A stretch of DNA of 35,361 bases from Oscillospiraceae bacterium (GCA_009779845.1 WRBE01000025.1:1-35361), one strand, 5' to 3'; shown: positions 24,470-32,013, counted from the first letter of the stretch. Numbers and translations are program-made. The notes: generated from the letters alone by a model not told the origin.

Positions 24470-24742
24470 CTAGTGTCTGTTCTCCTCTCGATTTGCTACT
24501 TTATCATCTAGCATTTTCGACCCTACTGCCAAATAGATGATTGGGCCTAGTAGTTGCACTACTAAAATAATAATCAGCCATAGAATTTTGTCTTGGAATG
24601 GCAGAGCCTTTTTGAAAAGATTGACTAGGGCTACAATTACAATCACTGCCCCAAGCAGTAAGACTGGTAGAAGGATAGGCAGTAAGTCCATGAAAAAAGC
24701 AAATGCCTGATCCAATTCGTTAAATCCAAAGTTAATTCCCAT
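24470..24742 (-). CDS. Small two-helix membrane protein with PLDc_N-type domain
   Basis: 90 residues with two membrane helices (LLPILLPVLLLGAVIVIVAL and LWLIIILVVQLLGPIIYLAVG). The second, with LLGPIIYLAVG, matches the PLDc_N domain also found at the N-terminus of cardiolipin synthases. There is no catalytic domain here. Such small proteins are often encoded with ABC exporters and may be accessory subunits, but the role is unknown. ATG at 24742 has GAGGAG upstream. Confidence 0.85.
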   Translation of the reverse strand: MGINFGFNELDQAFAFFMDLLPILLPVLLLGAVIVIVALVNLFKKALPFQDKILWLIIILVVQLLGPIIYLAVGSKMLDDKVANREENRH

Positions 24743-24744
24743 TT

Positions 24745-25431
24745 TTATTTCTCCTCACTGTTATCGGTCTCAATTAACCGAAGTATTGTTTGTGCTAGAA
24801 CTTTCATCATACCCTGTGCTGTTGTGTACTCCTCTGTTACGCCGGTTTGTGCTTTTAACATTTCGGCATTTTGAGAAAAGGTAACTGTTTTCGTAATCCC
24901 TTGAATCATAACTCCGATAAGCAATAAAATATGCTCTTTCGGCATCATCGGATTGAATGTACCGCTTGCAATGTTTGCTTCAATGAGTGTCATAATCCTT
25001 CCAACCACTGCGTTGGTATCATTTGTGACCCGAATCCTGTCTATAATCTTCACCACTCTCTCCGGCTCATTGGCGTAGATGTCGCTTATCTCGTAAAGCA
25101 ATTTCCCATATTGGGCAACCATGCCATCTGCTAACTGTCCCAGCAATGCAAAAGCGTCTATGATTACTTCGTGCAACGGCTTGTTGCTTTGGAATACTTC
25201 GTCAATGGCATCGCCGAGCTGAAATTCGCTGTAAGCACGATTTAGAATTTCTGCAAAAATTTCATCAATGCTGGAAAAGTAGCAGTACATCCCTCCTTGG
25301 CTAACCCCGCTCTCTTTTACTACATCCCGCAGGGTCACGGCGTAGGCTGGCTTTGTTTTGCAAACCCTGATTGCGGCATCTACGATTTTATTTGCCTTTT
25401 CTTCAAAATGTCCCTTATCGACTTTTGGCAT
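24745..25431 (-). CDS. TetR-family transcriptional regulator
   Basis: About 228 residues. The N-terminal helix-turn-helix is clear: ANKIVDAAIRVCKTKPAYAVTLRDVVKESGVSQGGMYCYFSSIDEIF. The C-terminal ligand domain is not specific. ATG at 25431 has GGAGG 7 bases upstream; the longer reading from 25461 has no site. As first gene of the TetR / PLDc_N / ABC operon it probably represses the exporter and responds to a transported compound. I could not identify a convincing operator or promoter upstream. Confidence 0.92.
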   Translation of the reverse strand: MPKVDKGHFEEKANKIVDAAIRVCKTKPAYAVTLRDVVKESGVSQGGMYCYFSSIDEIFAEILNRAYSEFQLGDAIDEVFQSNKPLHEVIIDAFALLGQLADGMVAQYGKLLYEISDIYANEPERVVKIIDRIRVTNDTNAVVGRIMTLIEANIASGTFNPMMPKEHILLLIGVMIQGITKTVTFSQNAEMLKAQTGVTEEYTTAQGMMKVLAQTILRLIETDNSEEK

Positions 25432-25516
25432 ATTCTGGCCTCCAATCAAAGTCCAAAGCATTTAATTGAAAAATTTTGCGAATTGTTTTTCTGGCTTATA
25501 AATCGGCATGAAAAAT

Positions 25517-25548
25517 GAGCAGAAAACGGTTTATTCCGCTTTCTGCTC
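25517..25548. terminator. Hairpin upstream of the TetR gene, terminator-like on both strands
   Basis: GAGCAGAAA pairs with TTTCTGCTC, and an inner CGG/CCG pairing surrounds a TTTATT loop. On the minus strand it is followed by ATTTTTC; on the plus strand by GCTTTATTT. It may close transcripts that enter from the insertion-element side. Confidence 0.55.
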
Positions 25549-25646
25549 GCTTTATTTACGGAAGTGTGCCCGACGCTTATGTTTGATTCCACAGTATATA
25601 AATGTAGTTCAGCCCCCGCCGAAAAAGCAAGGCACGAACAAAAGAA

Positions 25647-25666
25647 AGGGACTTGACACCGACAGG
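25647..25666. repeat. Left terminal inverted repeat of the IS remnant
   Basis: Starts AGGGACTTGACACC and matches the reverse complement of 26117-26136 at 16 of 20 positions. The outward 20 bases (25627-25646) also resemble the reverse complement of the outside of the right end, at 16 of 20, with a two-base gap. Confidence 0.65.
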
Positions 25667-25699
25667 TTGATGGAATAGACTTCAACGGAAGGTGATTCA

Positions 25700-26132
25700 A
25701 TGAAAAACAAGTATGTGCATCGTTGGAAAATATCTGAAGCACGATTTCGCCTTGTTGTGAAGGGCTTTTCTTTGGACTTAACTGCCACGCAAACAGCGGA
25801 ACTTTCAGGCATTAGTCGCAATGCTGTGAATCGTTTGTACGCTGCCATCCGGTGGCAAATTGCCGAATATGAACGCCCTTCCGACTTCGCAATCGGGGAA
25901 TTTGAAGCCGATGAAAGCTATTTCGGTGCACGCCATGTCAAAGGGAAACGTGGGCGCGGTGCCAGCGGAAAAACGATCGTGTTCGGTTTGTATAAACGAG
26001 ATGGGAAAGTGTACACAGAAATCGTTCCAACTTCATTTGCTAGAAACTGAGTTTCGCTTCAATCACAGAGAGCTTGATTTGTATCAGTTCTTTCTTGAAA
26101 ATTTCCGTGAACATCCCCTGTCAGTGTCTTGA
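25700..26132 (+). pseudogene. IS1595-family transposase, internally deleted and frameshifted
   Basis: The first frame (25700-26050) gives the N-terminal part: a helix-turn-helix-like region (LDLTATQTAELSGISRNAVNRLY) and the catalytic start EADESYFGARHVKGKRGRGA and VFGLYKRDGKVYTEIVP. The second frame gives the C-terminal end, FQLHLLETEFRFNHR, followed by DLYQFFLENFREHPLS, to TGA at 26132. They meet near 26025-26035, where roughly 75-80 codons usual in the family are missing, including the later catalytic acidic residues. It cannot be an active transposase but could be moved by one acting in trans. Confidence 0.85.
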
Positions 26133-26136
26133 CCCT
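26117..26136. repeat. Right terminal inverted repeat of the IS remnant
   Basis: Reverse complement of the left end at 16 of 20 positions. It overlaps the final codons of the truncated response regulator, supplying its new C-terminus and stop. Confidence 0.65.
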
Positions 26137-26606
26137 AATTCTTTTATCTGTACCTTGCATGTGTCATGACCTTTTTTATATGTGAATTCCCCAGCCCAAA
26201 GCCCTGAAATCTTTAGATACTTTCTGATGACTTCCTCGATTGACTTCCTCGATTTTCCACGCTCCAAAGGCTTGAGCAGGAAATGAAAGGACTGTGTGTC
26301 AAACAAGTCCAAGGCGTATTTCTTCTCCCATGAAATATAGACGATGGAGGCGAGGTGGTTTTGATGCACATCACGAATCAACCGTCCGACTTCCACGCCG
26401 TTTGCTTCCTCTTTGGCAAACTCAATATCGAGGAAAATCAAATCATAGTGCGCCCCGGCTTCCATCTTTCGGCATAAGTCCTCTCCGGTAAAAAACACAT
26501 CAATTTCATATTCGACCTTTTGCTGACCGAATATCTCTATCAAGGTGCGTTCCAGTTCCGCACCTATGGTTATTTCATCATCACAGATGGCAATCATCAG
26601 CACCAT
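26121..26606 (-). pseudogene. LytTR-family response regulator cut in its DNA-binding domain
   Basis: The receiver domain is complete: acidic pair in IAICDDE, phospho-acceptor Asp in LIFLDIEF, and Lys in FLLKPL. The LytTR domain begins (FTYKKGHDTCKVQIKE) but is replaced after about 15 residues by LGSRH and a stop that lie in the insertion-element end. Start ATG at 26606 has GAGGGG 6 bases upstream and follows the promoter at 26642-26670. Without LytTR it can at most act as a phosphate sink or dimer partner. The kinase remnant at 22070-22790 is its probable former neighbour. Confidence 0.85.
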
Positions 26607-26641
26607 AACAGACCCCTCAATCCCTGTCTCATTCTTTTCGT

Positions 26642-26670
26642 ATTTTACCATTGTGTACCACCAAAAGCAA
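26642..26670 (-). promoter_or_regulatory. Promoter of the response regulator gene
   Basis: On the minus strand TTGCTT (26670-26665), 17 bases, TAAAAT (26647-26642). The weak -35 fits a promoter helped by an activator bound at the direct repeats at 26710-26747. Confidence 0.6.
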
Positions 26671-26709
26671 ATCAAAGCCTACGAACAGGCCAATTTGGAG
26701 GCTGATTGT

Positions 26710-26747
26710 ATAGTTGCTACAAAAATCCTGATAGTTACTGCAAAAAT
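26710..26747. promoter_or_regulatory. LytTR-type direct-repeat binding site
   Basis: ATAGTTGCTACAAAAAT (26710-26726) and ATAGTTACTGCAAAAAT (26731-26747) are direct repeats with a 21-base period. The 9-base cores ATAGTTRCT are 12 bases apart, the spacing known for LytTR regulators such as AgrA. It lies between the regulator gene and the SdpI-family gene and could serve both. Confidence 0.65.
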
Positions 26748-26814
26748 GCGCAGAGGGGGGATTTTTTGTTAAACTTGGGATGTGCAAGAAATTTATAGCT
26801 TGGAGGAATGCAGA

Positions 26815-27204
26815 ATGGAATTATGGGAAGTTGTACGCGCAAACTTAGTGACCACAGTACTACCGCTCTTTGTTTTAGTGTTTGGTCTTTTTACACGAAT
26901 AGGTTTGCCAAGGAAAGTACATTGGTTTATTGGCTATAGGACGTCTCTGGCCTGTAAAAATCAAGATACTTGGGTGTTCGCACATAGATATTGGGGAAAG
27001 TTAATGATTGTGTTTGGTTTTATCTTAACTGCCCTCTCTATCGTAGGCATACTACTTGTCGTGCGTGGCGTATTTACGCTTGAGCCTGCTTTGCTCTTGA
27101 TGGTGTCGGCAATCGCGACAGTGGTTACTGTGGTTTTGTCCATCATACCCACCGAACTAGCATTGAGAAAAAAGTTTGACAAAAACGGTCAGCGCAGACG
27201 ATAA
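26815..27204 (+). CDS. SdpI-family membrane protein
   Basis: 129 residues with three membrane helices: about 8-28, 60-82 and 88-110. Between the first two is the family signature WFIGYRTSLACKNQDTWVFAHRYWGK. Bacillus SdpI confers immunity to the SdpC toxin and sequesters the SdpR repressor; most relatives are uncharacterised. ATG at 26815 has GGAGG 8 bases upstream. It is read away from the LytTR regulator gene with the LytTR-type repeats between, and a strong terminator follows. No sdpR or sdpC gene is seen nearby. Confidence 0.88.
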   Translation: MELWEVVRANLVTTVLPLFVLVFGLFTRIGLPRKVHWFIGYRTSLACKNQDTWVFAHRYWGKLMIVFGFILTALSIVGILLVVRGVFTLEPALLLMVSAIATVVTVVLSIIPTELALRKKFDKNGQRRR

Positions 27205-27212
27205 GTAAAACG

Positions 27213-27250
27213 AATCCCTCAAGGCAAACATCAAGCCTTGAGGGATTTTT
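27213..27250 (+). terminator. Intrinsic terminator after the SdpI-family gene
   Basis: AATCCCTCAAGGC pairs perfectly with GCCTTGAGGGATT around a 9-base loop, followed by TTT and then GCATTTTATT. Confidence 0.9.
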
Positions 27251-27368
27251 GCATTTTATTGGACATTTATCTTTGGCAAAACGGGTTCTAAATGGACGAG
27301 TTCAGGTACCCCTCTGGAATGCCTATGGCTGATTTGGTGCATTGCGCCTAACGCTGCATCGCACAATC

Positions 27369-27397
27369 TTGTGAAGCGAGATAAACCGTGGTATAAT
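27369..27397 (+). promoter_or_regulatory. Promoter of murD
   Basis: TTGTGA (27369-27374), 17 bases, TATAAT (27392-27397). It gives a leader of about 90 bases before the murD ATG at 27494. The leader has a small hairpin (TATACCG with CGGTATA) but no recognised riboswitch. The 27251-27368 gap before it shows nothing further. Confidence 0.75.
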
Positions 27398-27493
27398 GAC
27401 TGCAAGCGGTCACTATACGTGATTGAAATGCATATACCGCTGCGGCACTATGCACCCTACGGTATAACAACCCCAAATTGCGAGGTGGCTTTC

Positions 27494-28882
27494 ATGAACA
27501 GCAAGTTGCAAGCGTATCTAAAAACCCAAACAGGAAACCGATGCGTTGTGTTAGGCATCGGCGTGAGTAACACACCTCTGATCCGGCTCTTGGCTGGTGC
27601 AGGGGCGCATGTTACTGCATGTGACAAGGTGAGCCGGGAGGATTTAGGCCCGTTGGCTGACGAGTTGGAGGAACTTGGGGTTACGTTGCGCCTCGGCCAG
27701 TCTTATCTGGAAGATTTGGAAGCGGACACGGTGTTCCGCTCACCGGGCATCCGACCAGATATCCCAGAGATTACAGACTTGGTGCGCCGGGGGGCGACTT
27801 TGACCAGTGAGATGGAAGTGTTCCTTGACCTTGCCCCTTGCCCCATCATCGGGGTCACTGGCAGTGACGGGAAAACCACCACCACCACCATTATCGCCCG
27901 GCTATTGGAAGAGGCGGGGTATCGGGTACACTTAGGCGGCAATATCGGTCGTCCGCTTTTGCCTGACGTGGACAACATTGCACCCCAAGATATTTGCGTG
28001 GTGGAGCTTAGTTCCTTCCAACTCATGACCGCCACCACCAGCCCCCAGATTGCGGTGGTGACCAACATGTTCCCCAATCATTTAGACGTACACAAGTCCA
28101 TGGCGGAATATATCGCCGCCAAGGAGAATATCTATCTGCACCAAGCAGAAACCGGTCGTTTGGTCATCAACCACGACAATGACATCACCGTAAATTTCGG
28201 CCCCAAGGCAAGGGGCCATGTGACATATTTTAGCCGGCATACAAAGTTAGAGGACGGGTTTTTCCTGTTAGACGGCACCCTCTGGATGGCCCACGGCGGG
28301 GAGGAAACCGCCATCATCCGGCGACGTGACATTGCCCTGCCGGGGATTCATAATGTGGACAATTATCTGGCCGCCTTCGCCGCCACCGAGGGGCTTGTGC
28401 CGGTGGAAGTTTGGCGGAAAGTGGCCGCAGAATTTGCGGGGGTCGAGCATCGGATTGAGTTCGTCCGCTCTCTCCATGGGGTGGCGTATTATAACGACTC
28501 TATCGCATCCTCTCCCACCCGGACCATTGCGGGGCTCCGGTCCTTTGACCAGAAGGTGATTCTCATTGCCGGGGGCTATGATAAGCAGATTCCTTTTGAC
28601 GAGCTGGGCGAAGAAATCAGCCTGCGGGTGCGGCACTTATTTCTCACCGGCCACACGGCAAAGCAAATCGAGGCCAGCGTAGAAGGGGCACCGGGGGCTG
28701 AGGAAAGCCAGGTGGAAATTTCCCTCTGCGACGACCTAGCCGCCTGTGTCCGTGCCGCCCATCGGATCGCACAGGAGGGGGATGTGGTAATCCTCTCCCC
28801 GGCGTGTGCGTCCTTTGACCAGTTTAAGAATTTTGACGAACGGGGCAAGCTGTTCAAGCAACTCGTTTGGGAATTGGAGTAG
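27494..28882 (+). CDS. murD: UDP-N-acetylmuramoyl-L-alanine:D-glutamate ligase MurD
   Basis: About 462 residues. The N-terminal UDP-binding domain has VLGIGVSNTPLIRLL; the central ATPase domain has GVTGSDGKTTTTTIIARLL, ELSSFQLM and TNMFPNHLDVHKSM; the C-terminal domain has EHRIEFVRSLHGVAYYNDSIASSPTRT, LIAGGYDK and LSPACASFDQFKNFDERG. It adds D-glutamate to UDP-MurNAc-L-Ala in the cytoplasm. ATG at 27494 is chosen since GAGGTGG precedes it and the promoter excludes the longer reading. It stands alone with two peptidase genes, not in a dcw cluster. Confidence 0.97.
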   Translation: MNSKLQAYLKTQTGNRCVVLGIGVSNTPLIRLLAGAGAHVTACDKVSREDLGPLADELEELGVTLRLGQSYLEDLEADTVFRSPGIRPDIPEITDLVRRGATLTSEMEVFLDLAPCPIIGVTGSDGKTTTTTIIARLLEEAGYRVHLGGNIGRPLLPDVDNIAPQDICVVELSSFQLMTATTSPQIAVVTNMFPNHLDVHKSMAEYIAAKENIYLHQAETGRLVINHDNDITVNFGPKARGHVTYFSRHTKLEDGFFLLDGTLWMAHGGEETAIIRRRDIALPGIHNVDNYLAAFAATEGLVPVEVWRKVAAEFAGVEHRIEFVRSLHGVAYYNDSIASSPTRTIAGLRSFDQKVILIAGGYDKQIPFDELGEEISLRVRHLFLTGHTAKQIEASVEGAPGAEESQVEISLCDDLAACVRAAHRIAQEGDVVILSPACASFDQFKNFDERGKLFKQLVWELE

Positions 28883-28887
28883 CGGAT

Positions 28888-29907
28888 ATGGATTTGGTAA
28901 CCACCTTAACCGCCCTCTCCGCAGCACCCGGCCCAGCGGGAGCGGAGGGGCACGCGGCAGCTTTGGCGGTAGAACTGCTCACGCCTTATATGGAAGAAGT
29001 CTACACCGATGCCTTAGGCAATGTCATCGGCAGGCGACCCAACCGGAACCCAGAAGCGAAAAAAGTGCTAGTGGAGGCCCATTTAGACGAAGTTGGCTTT
29101 GTGGTCACTGGGCAGAAGTCTGGATTCCTCACCCTTGCCCCGCTAGGCAGCGTAGACCCCCGACACCTGCCGGGTGCACGGTTACAAGTTCTCACCACCC
29201 CGTCCCAGACGGGAGTTGTGGCCTGTATGCCGCCCCATGTGTTGTCGAAATCGGCCATGGACGAGGTGCCGAAGATCGAGGACTTAGCGCTGGATATAGG
29301 ACTTAATGAGGATGAAGCCAAAAAAATCCCACTGGGCACCCCCGTGGTGTTTGACACAGTGCCCATGACCATGGGTGACGGTCTCTTTTCCGGCAAATCC
29401 TTAGACAATCGGGCATCTATGGCGGCGGTGCTGTTGGCGCTGTCCCGCTTGCCCAAGGCGTTAGATATTGACCTCACGGTTCTGTTCAGCACACAGGAAG
29501 AGTTGGGTCTCCGTGGCGTACAGCCGGGATTATTTGCCCTAGAGCCGGACATCTGTGTTACCCTTGATGTGACCTTCGGCCATGTGCCAGATGCAAAGCC
29601 AGAACAGACCGTAACCTTTGGCGGCGGTGCCGCCATTGGCATTGGCCCGGTGCTGAACCGGGACTTGACCAGCCGTCTTGTTTCCCTAGCCAAAGCGCAC
29701 AGCATTCCTTATCAGATGGAAGTGCTGTCCGGCAAAAGTTCCACCACAGCGGATATGGGACAGGTGTCACGCCATGGGGTGGCCACGGCGTTAATCAGTC
29801 TGCCCCTGCGGTATATGCACAGCGCCACGGAACTTGTAACTCTCGCTGATATTGAGGCGGTGGCCTCCTTACTCACAGCGTTTTTGGGAGGAGCCGACCA
29901 TGCTTAG
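28888..29907 (+). CDS. M42-family metallo-aminopeptidase, first copy
   Basis: About 339 residues, a co-catalytic metal peptidase like glutamyl or tetrahedral aminopeptidases. Metal ligands and catalytic residues are visible: AHLDEVGF (His), SLDNRAS (bridging Asp), STQEELGLRG (catalytic Glu and ligand Glu), VTLDVTF (Asp) and YMHSATE (His). It trims peptides in the cytoplasm; these enzymes form large dodecamers. ATG at 28888 has GGAG 8 bases upstream and lies 5 bases after the murD stop, so it is in the murD operon. Confidence 0.93.
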   Translation: MDLVTTLTALSAAPGPAGAEGHAAALAVELLTPYMEEVYTDALGNVIGRRPNRNPEAKKVLVEAHLDEVGFVVTGQKSGFLTLAPLGSVDPRHLPGARLQVLTTPSQTGVVACMPPHVLSKSAMDEVPKIEDLALDIGLNEDEAKKIPLGTPVVFDTVPMTMGDGLFSGKSLDNRASMAAVLLALSRLPKALDIDLTVLFSTQEELGLRGVQPGLFALEPDICVTLDVTFGHVPDAKPEQTVTFGGGAAIGIGPVLNRDLTSRLVSLAKAHSIPYQMEVLSGKSSTTADMGQVSRHGVATALISLPLRYMHSATELVTLADIEAVASLLTAFLGGADHA

Positions 29908-30907
29908 TCACTTGGAAGCACTCAGCACCCTGCCCGGTGTGTCCGGGGACGAAGGGGCGGTGCGGGGTTATATATTGGAACACTGTAACCCCCATGCCTG
30001 CACAGTGGATGCCATGGGGAATGTCATCGTATTCAAACAAGGCCGCCGGACATCGGACAAGACCATCCTCTTCGCCGCCCACATGGACGAGGTGGGCTTT
30101 ATCGTCACCGCCATCACGGACGAAGGGTATTTGAAATTTGCCACCGTTGGCGGTATTGACCGCCGGGTGATACTCGGCAAGCGTGTGGCTGTCGGCCCAG
30201 ATCGGATACCGGGCATCATCGGCCTCAAGCCCGTCCACCTCACCACACCGGACGAGCGCAAACGGGTGCCGGAGGTAGCGGATTTATACATCGACATCGG
30301 CGTGTCCGATGCAGAAACCGCAGGTCACCTCATCCACCTCGGCGACACAGCAGTCTTTGCCACCACCGCATTTCGGATGGGGAATCATCTTGCCGCCCGC
30401 GCCATTGACAATCGAGTGGGCTGTGCGGTGATGCTTGCGCTCATGGAAGAAGACTTGCCGTTTGACGCCCATTTTGTCTTCACCGTCCAAGAAGAAATCG
30501 GCCTCCGGGGTGCGATGCCCGCCGCTTTTCGGATACAGCCGGATATTGCCATTATCCTAGAGGGCACCACCGCCGCCGACCTCCCCGGCGTGACACCAGA
30601 CAAGCAGGTTTGCCGGGTGGGAAAGGGTGTGGTAATTCCTTTCATGGATCACGGCACTGTGTATGACCGCACGCTTTATGCGCAAATCACGGCCCTCGCG
30701 GATCGCCTAGGCATCCCGTGGCAGACAAAAAACGTCATCGCCGGGGGGACAGACGGGGCAAGCTTCCAGCGTGCCGCCGGGGGTGCTGGTGTGGCGGCCC
30801 TCGCCGCCCCGGTGCGGAATTTACACACGGGGTATAACGTGGCCAACGTGGAGGATATGAACCATTTGCTGACGCTGGCTCGTGAGGTGTTGGGGGCGTT
30901 AGGATAG
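29900..30907 (+). CDS. M42-family metallo-aminopeptidase, second copy
   Basis: About 335 residues, clearly paralogous to its upstream neighbour but diverged. Ligands: AHMDEVGF, AIDNRVGC, VQEEIGLRGA and NLHTGYN. The usual Asp of the fourth ligand site is replaced by Glu in IILEGTTAAD, a variant known in part of the family. ATG at 29900 has GGAGGAG upstream and overlaps the first copy's stop by 8 bases. The paired genes suggest mixed-subunit complexes, as described for some M42 peptidases; this is inference. Confidence 0.93.
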   Translation: MLSHLEALSTLPGVSGDEGAVRGYILEHCNPHACTVDAMGNVIVFKQGRRTSDKTILFAAHMDEVGFIVTAITDEGYLKFATVGGIDRRVILGKRVAVGPDRIPGIIGLKPVHLTTPDERKRVPEVADLYIDIGVSDAETAGHLIHLGDTAVFATTAFRMGNHLAARAIDNRVGCAVMLALMEEDLPFDAHFVFTVQEEIGLRGAMPAAFRIQPDIAIILEGTTAADLPGVTPDKQVCRVGKGVVIPFMDHGTVYDRTLYAQITALADRLGIPWQTKNVIAGGTDGASFQRAAGGAGVAALAAPVRNLHTGYNVANVEDMNHLLTLAREVLGALG

Positions 30908-30997
30908 GGGGGACGATGATCAGTTGCCCGGCCCTTGTCTCAGTTCCTTTTTCAAAGGCGCTGTCAGCATTCACACCACTAGAAAAACAAACAATAC

Positions 30998-31031
30998 AGC
31001 CTGCCCCCAATATTCTGATTAGGGGCAGGCT
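30998..31031 (-). terminator. Hairpin between the M42 and Rrf2 genes, probably bidirectional terminator
   Basis: AGCCTGCCCC and GGGGCAGGCT are perfect inverted copies around a 14-base loop. On the minus strand TGTATTGTTTGTTTTTC follows, good for ending the convergent Rrf2 transcript. On the plus strand the following sequence is less T-rich. Confidence 0.72.
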
Positions 31032-31073
31032 ACTTGATTTCTTCTCATATTTATATTACTCTATCGCATCTCG

Positions 31074-31460
31074 TTACACCAAATCGGCTATACTTGTACC
31101 CAACATATCCTCTACCATGTTGCCCTGTAGCGTCTGGAGAAAATTGCGCACTTTACAACACTCATTCTCATATTCGCCGTCGTTTTTTAAGCGCTGACTG
31201 ATGCATAGTTCTCCTTCTGTGGCTAAAAACACATCGTAGAAACTGATTTCTATCGCTGGCCTCCCCAGCGTATAGCCGCCGTTCCGCCCCGGAACTTGGA
31301 TAACGAAGCCGTTACTTTTTAGTCGAGCCGCTATTCTCGTGAAGAGTGGGGGCGTAATGCCGACTGCTTCCGCAATAATCTGTGCCTTGTGCGCACCTTG
31401 GTGCTTATGTAGATATTGTAGAATCCGTATTGCATGGTCTGTGATAACCTGTATCTGCAT
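31074..31460 (-). CDS. Rrf2-family regulator, second of a tandem pair
   Basis: 128 residues. The winged helix (HAIRILQYLHKHQGAHKAQIIAEAVGITPPLFTRIAARLKSNGF and the wing PGRNGGYTLGRP) is typical of IscR/NsrR/CymR relatives. The cysteines are one in GELCISQ and an adjacent pair in ENECCKV, not the regular three-Cys spacing of Fe-S types, so cluster binding is uncertain. ATG at 31460 has AAGGAGG 6 bases upstream, 23 bases after the first gene of the pair. Confidence 0.92.
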   Translation of the reverse strand: MQIQVITDHAIRILQYLHKHQGAHKAQIIAEAVGITPPLFTRIAARLKSNGFVIQVPGRNGGYTLGRPAIEISFYDVFLATEGELCISQRLKNDGEYENECCKVRNFLQTLQGNMVEDMLGTSIADLV

Positions 31461-31483
31461 CCGTTTCCTCCTTTTCTAGTTTA

Positions 31484-31903
31484 CTATACCGTACCAAGGT
31501 CTGCAATTTTCTTGCTGGACAGCTTGTCAATCAACAACAGGCGCACCTCACGGAAATACCCTTGCATCGTGCAGTGCTCCGCACTCCGATTGCATTGCGT
31601 GTCCACCGCAAGACAGTCACTGATCTTCAGCTCTCCCTCCACTGCCAAAACTACGTCATATACGCTAATTTCGCAGGCAGGTTTTGCCATTTGATAACCG
31701 CCATTCCGCCCTTGGACTGAGCCTATCATTCCGTTCTTTTTCAGTTGGTTGGCAATTTTGATGAAATATGGGTATGTAATGCCAACCGCCTCAGAAATTG
31801 TTTGCGCTGTGGGCATATCGCCACTGCCACTCGAACTCGAGGTGTAGTTGTGGAGATAGCCTAAAATACGAAGTGCATAGCCTGTAGATTTTTGAAATTT
31901 CAT
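31484..31903 (-). CDS. Rrf2-family regulator, first of a tandem pair, possible Fe-S sensor
   Basis: 139 residues from ATG at 31903, preferred over 31915 because GGAGCAGG sits at a proper distance. The winged helix spans GYALRILGYLHNY, then ISEAVGITYPYFIKIANQLKKNGM and the wing QGRNGGYQMAKP. Three cysteines with even spacing (C-x6-C-x6-C in DCLAVDTQCNRSAEHC) lie where IscR and NsrR hold a 2Fe-2S or 4Fe-4S cluster, so redox, NO or iron-sulfur sensing is plausible. No target operator was recognised. Confidence 0.92.
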   Translation of the reverse strand: MKFQKSTGYALRILGYLHNYTSSSSGSGDMPTAQTISEAVGITYPYFIKIANQLKKNGMIGSVQGRNGGYQMAKPACEISVYDVVLAVEGELKISDCLAVDTQCNRSAEHCTMQGYFREVRLLLIDKLSSKKIADLGTV

Positions 31904-31940
31904 ATCCTGCTCCATCCTATTTCAATATTCCTTAAGCATT

Positions 31941-31975
31941 GCATACGGGATGCCATAAGTCGGCACCCCGTATGC
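31941..31975 (-). terminator. Hairpin after the giant SLH protein gene, terminator-like
   Basis: GCATACGGGATGCC pairs with GGCACCCCGTATGC around a 7-base loop with one mismatched position (G-U on one strand). It lies about 40 bases past the stop codon of the surface protein gene. No run of T follows. Confidence 0.5.
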
Positions 31976-32013
31976 GTACGGAAACGTTACTTGTTGCTAG
32001 CGGTCTGCCTTAC

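Larger units (their letters stand above)
25647..26136 (+). mobile_element. Remnant of an IS1595-type (IS1016-like) insertion sequence
   Basis: About 490 bases, bounded by inverted ends at 25647-25666 and 26117-26136 that agree at 16 of 20 positions (AGGGxCxxGACACxGACAGG). It carries a transposase gene with its middle deleted. No matching target duplication is seen at the ends. The right end truncates a LytTR response regulator gene. Confidence 0.75.

Noticed and set aside
25639-26144. Target-site duplication flanking the IS remnant
   Set aside because: The 8 bases on each side (CAAAAGAA and AATTCTTT) are not direct repeats.
27371-27493. Longer MurD start
   Set aside because: The frame begins inside the promoter, and the ATG at 27494 has a good ribosome site and the right N-terminus.
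27398-27493. Riboswitch or T-box in the murD leader
   Set aside because: Only a short 7-base hairpin is seen; there is no T-box, specifier loop or known aptamer pattern.
30916-31197. Open frame after the M42 genes
   Set aside because: It runs through the hairpin at 30998-31031 and into the antisense of the Rrf2 gene, and shows no family resemblance or proper ribosome site.
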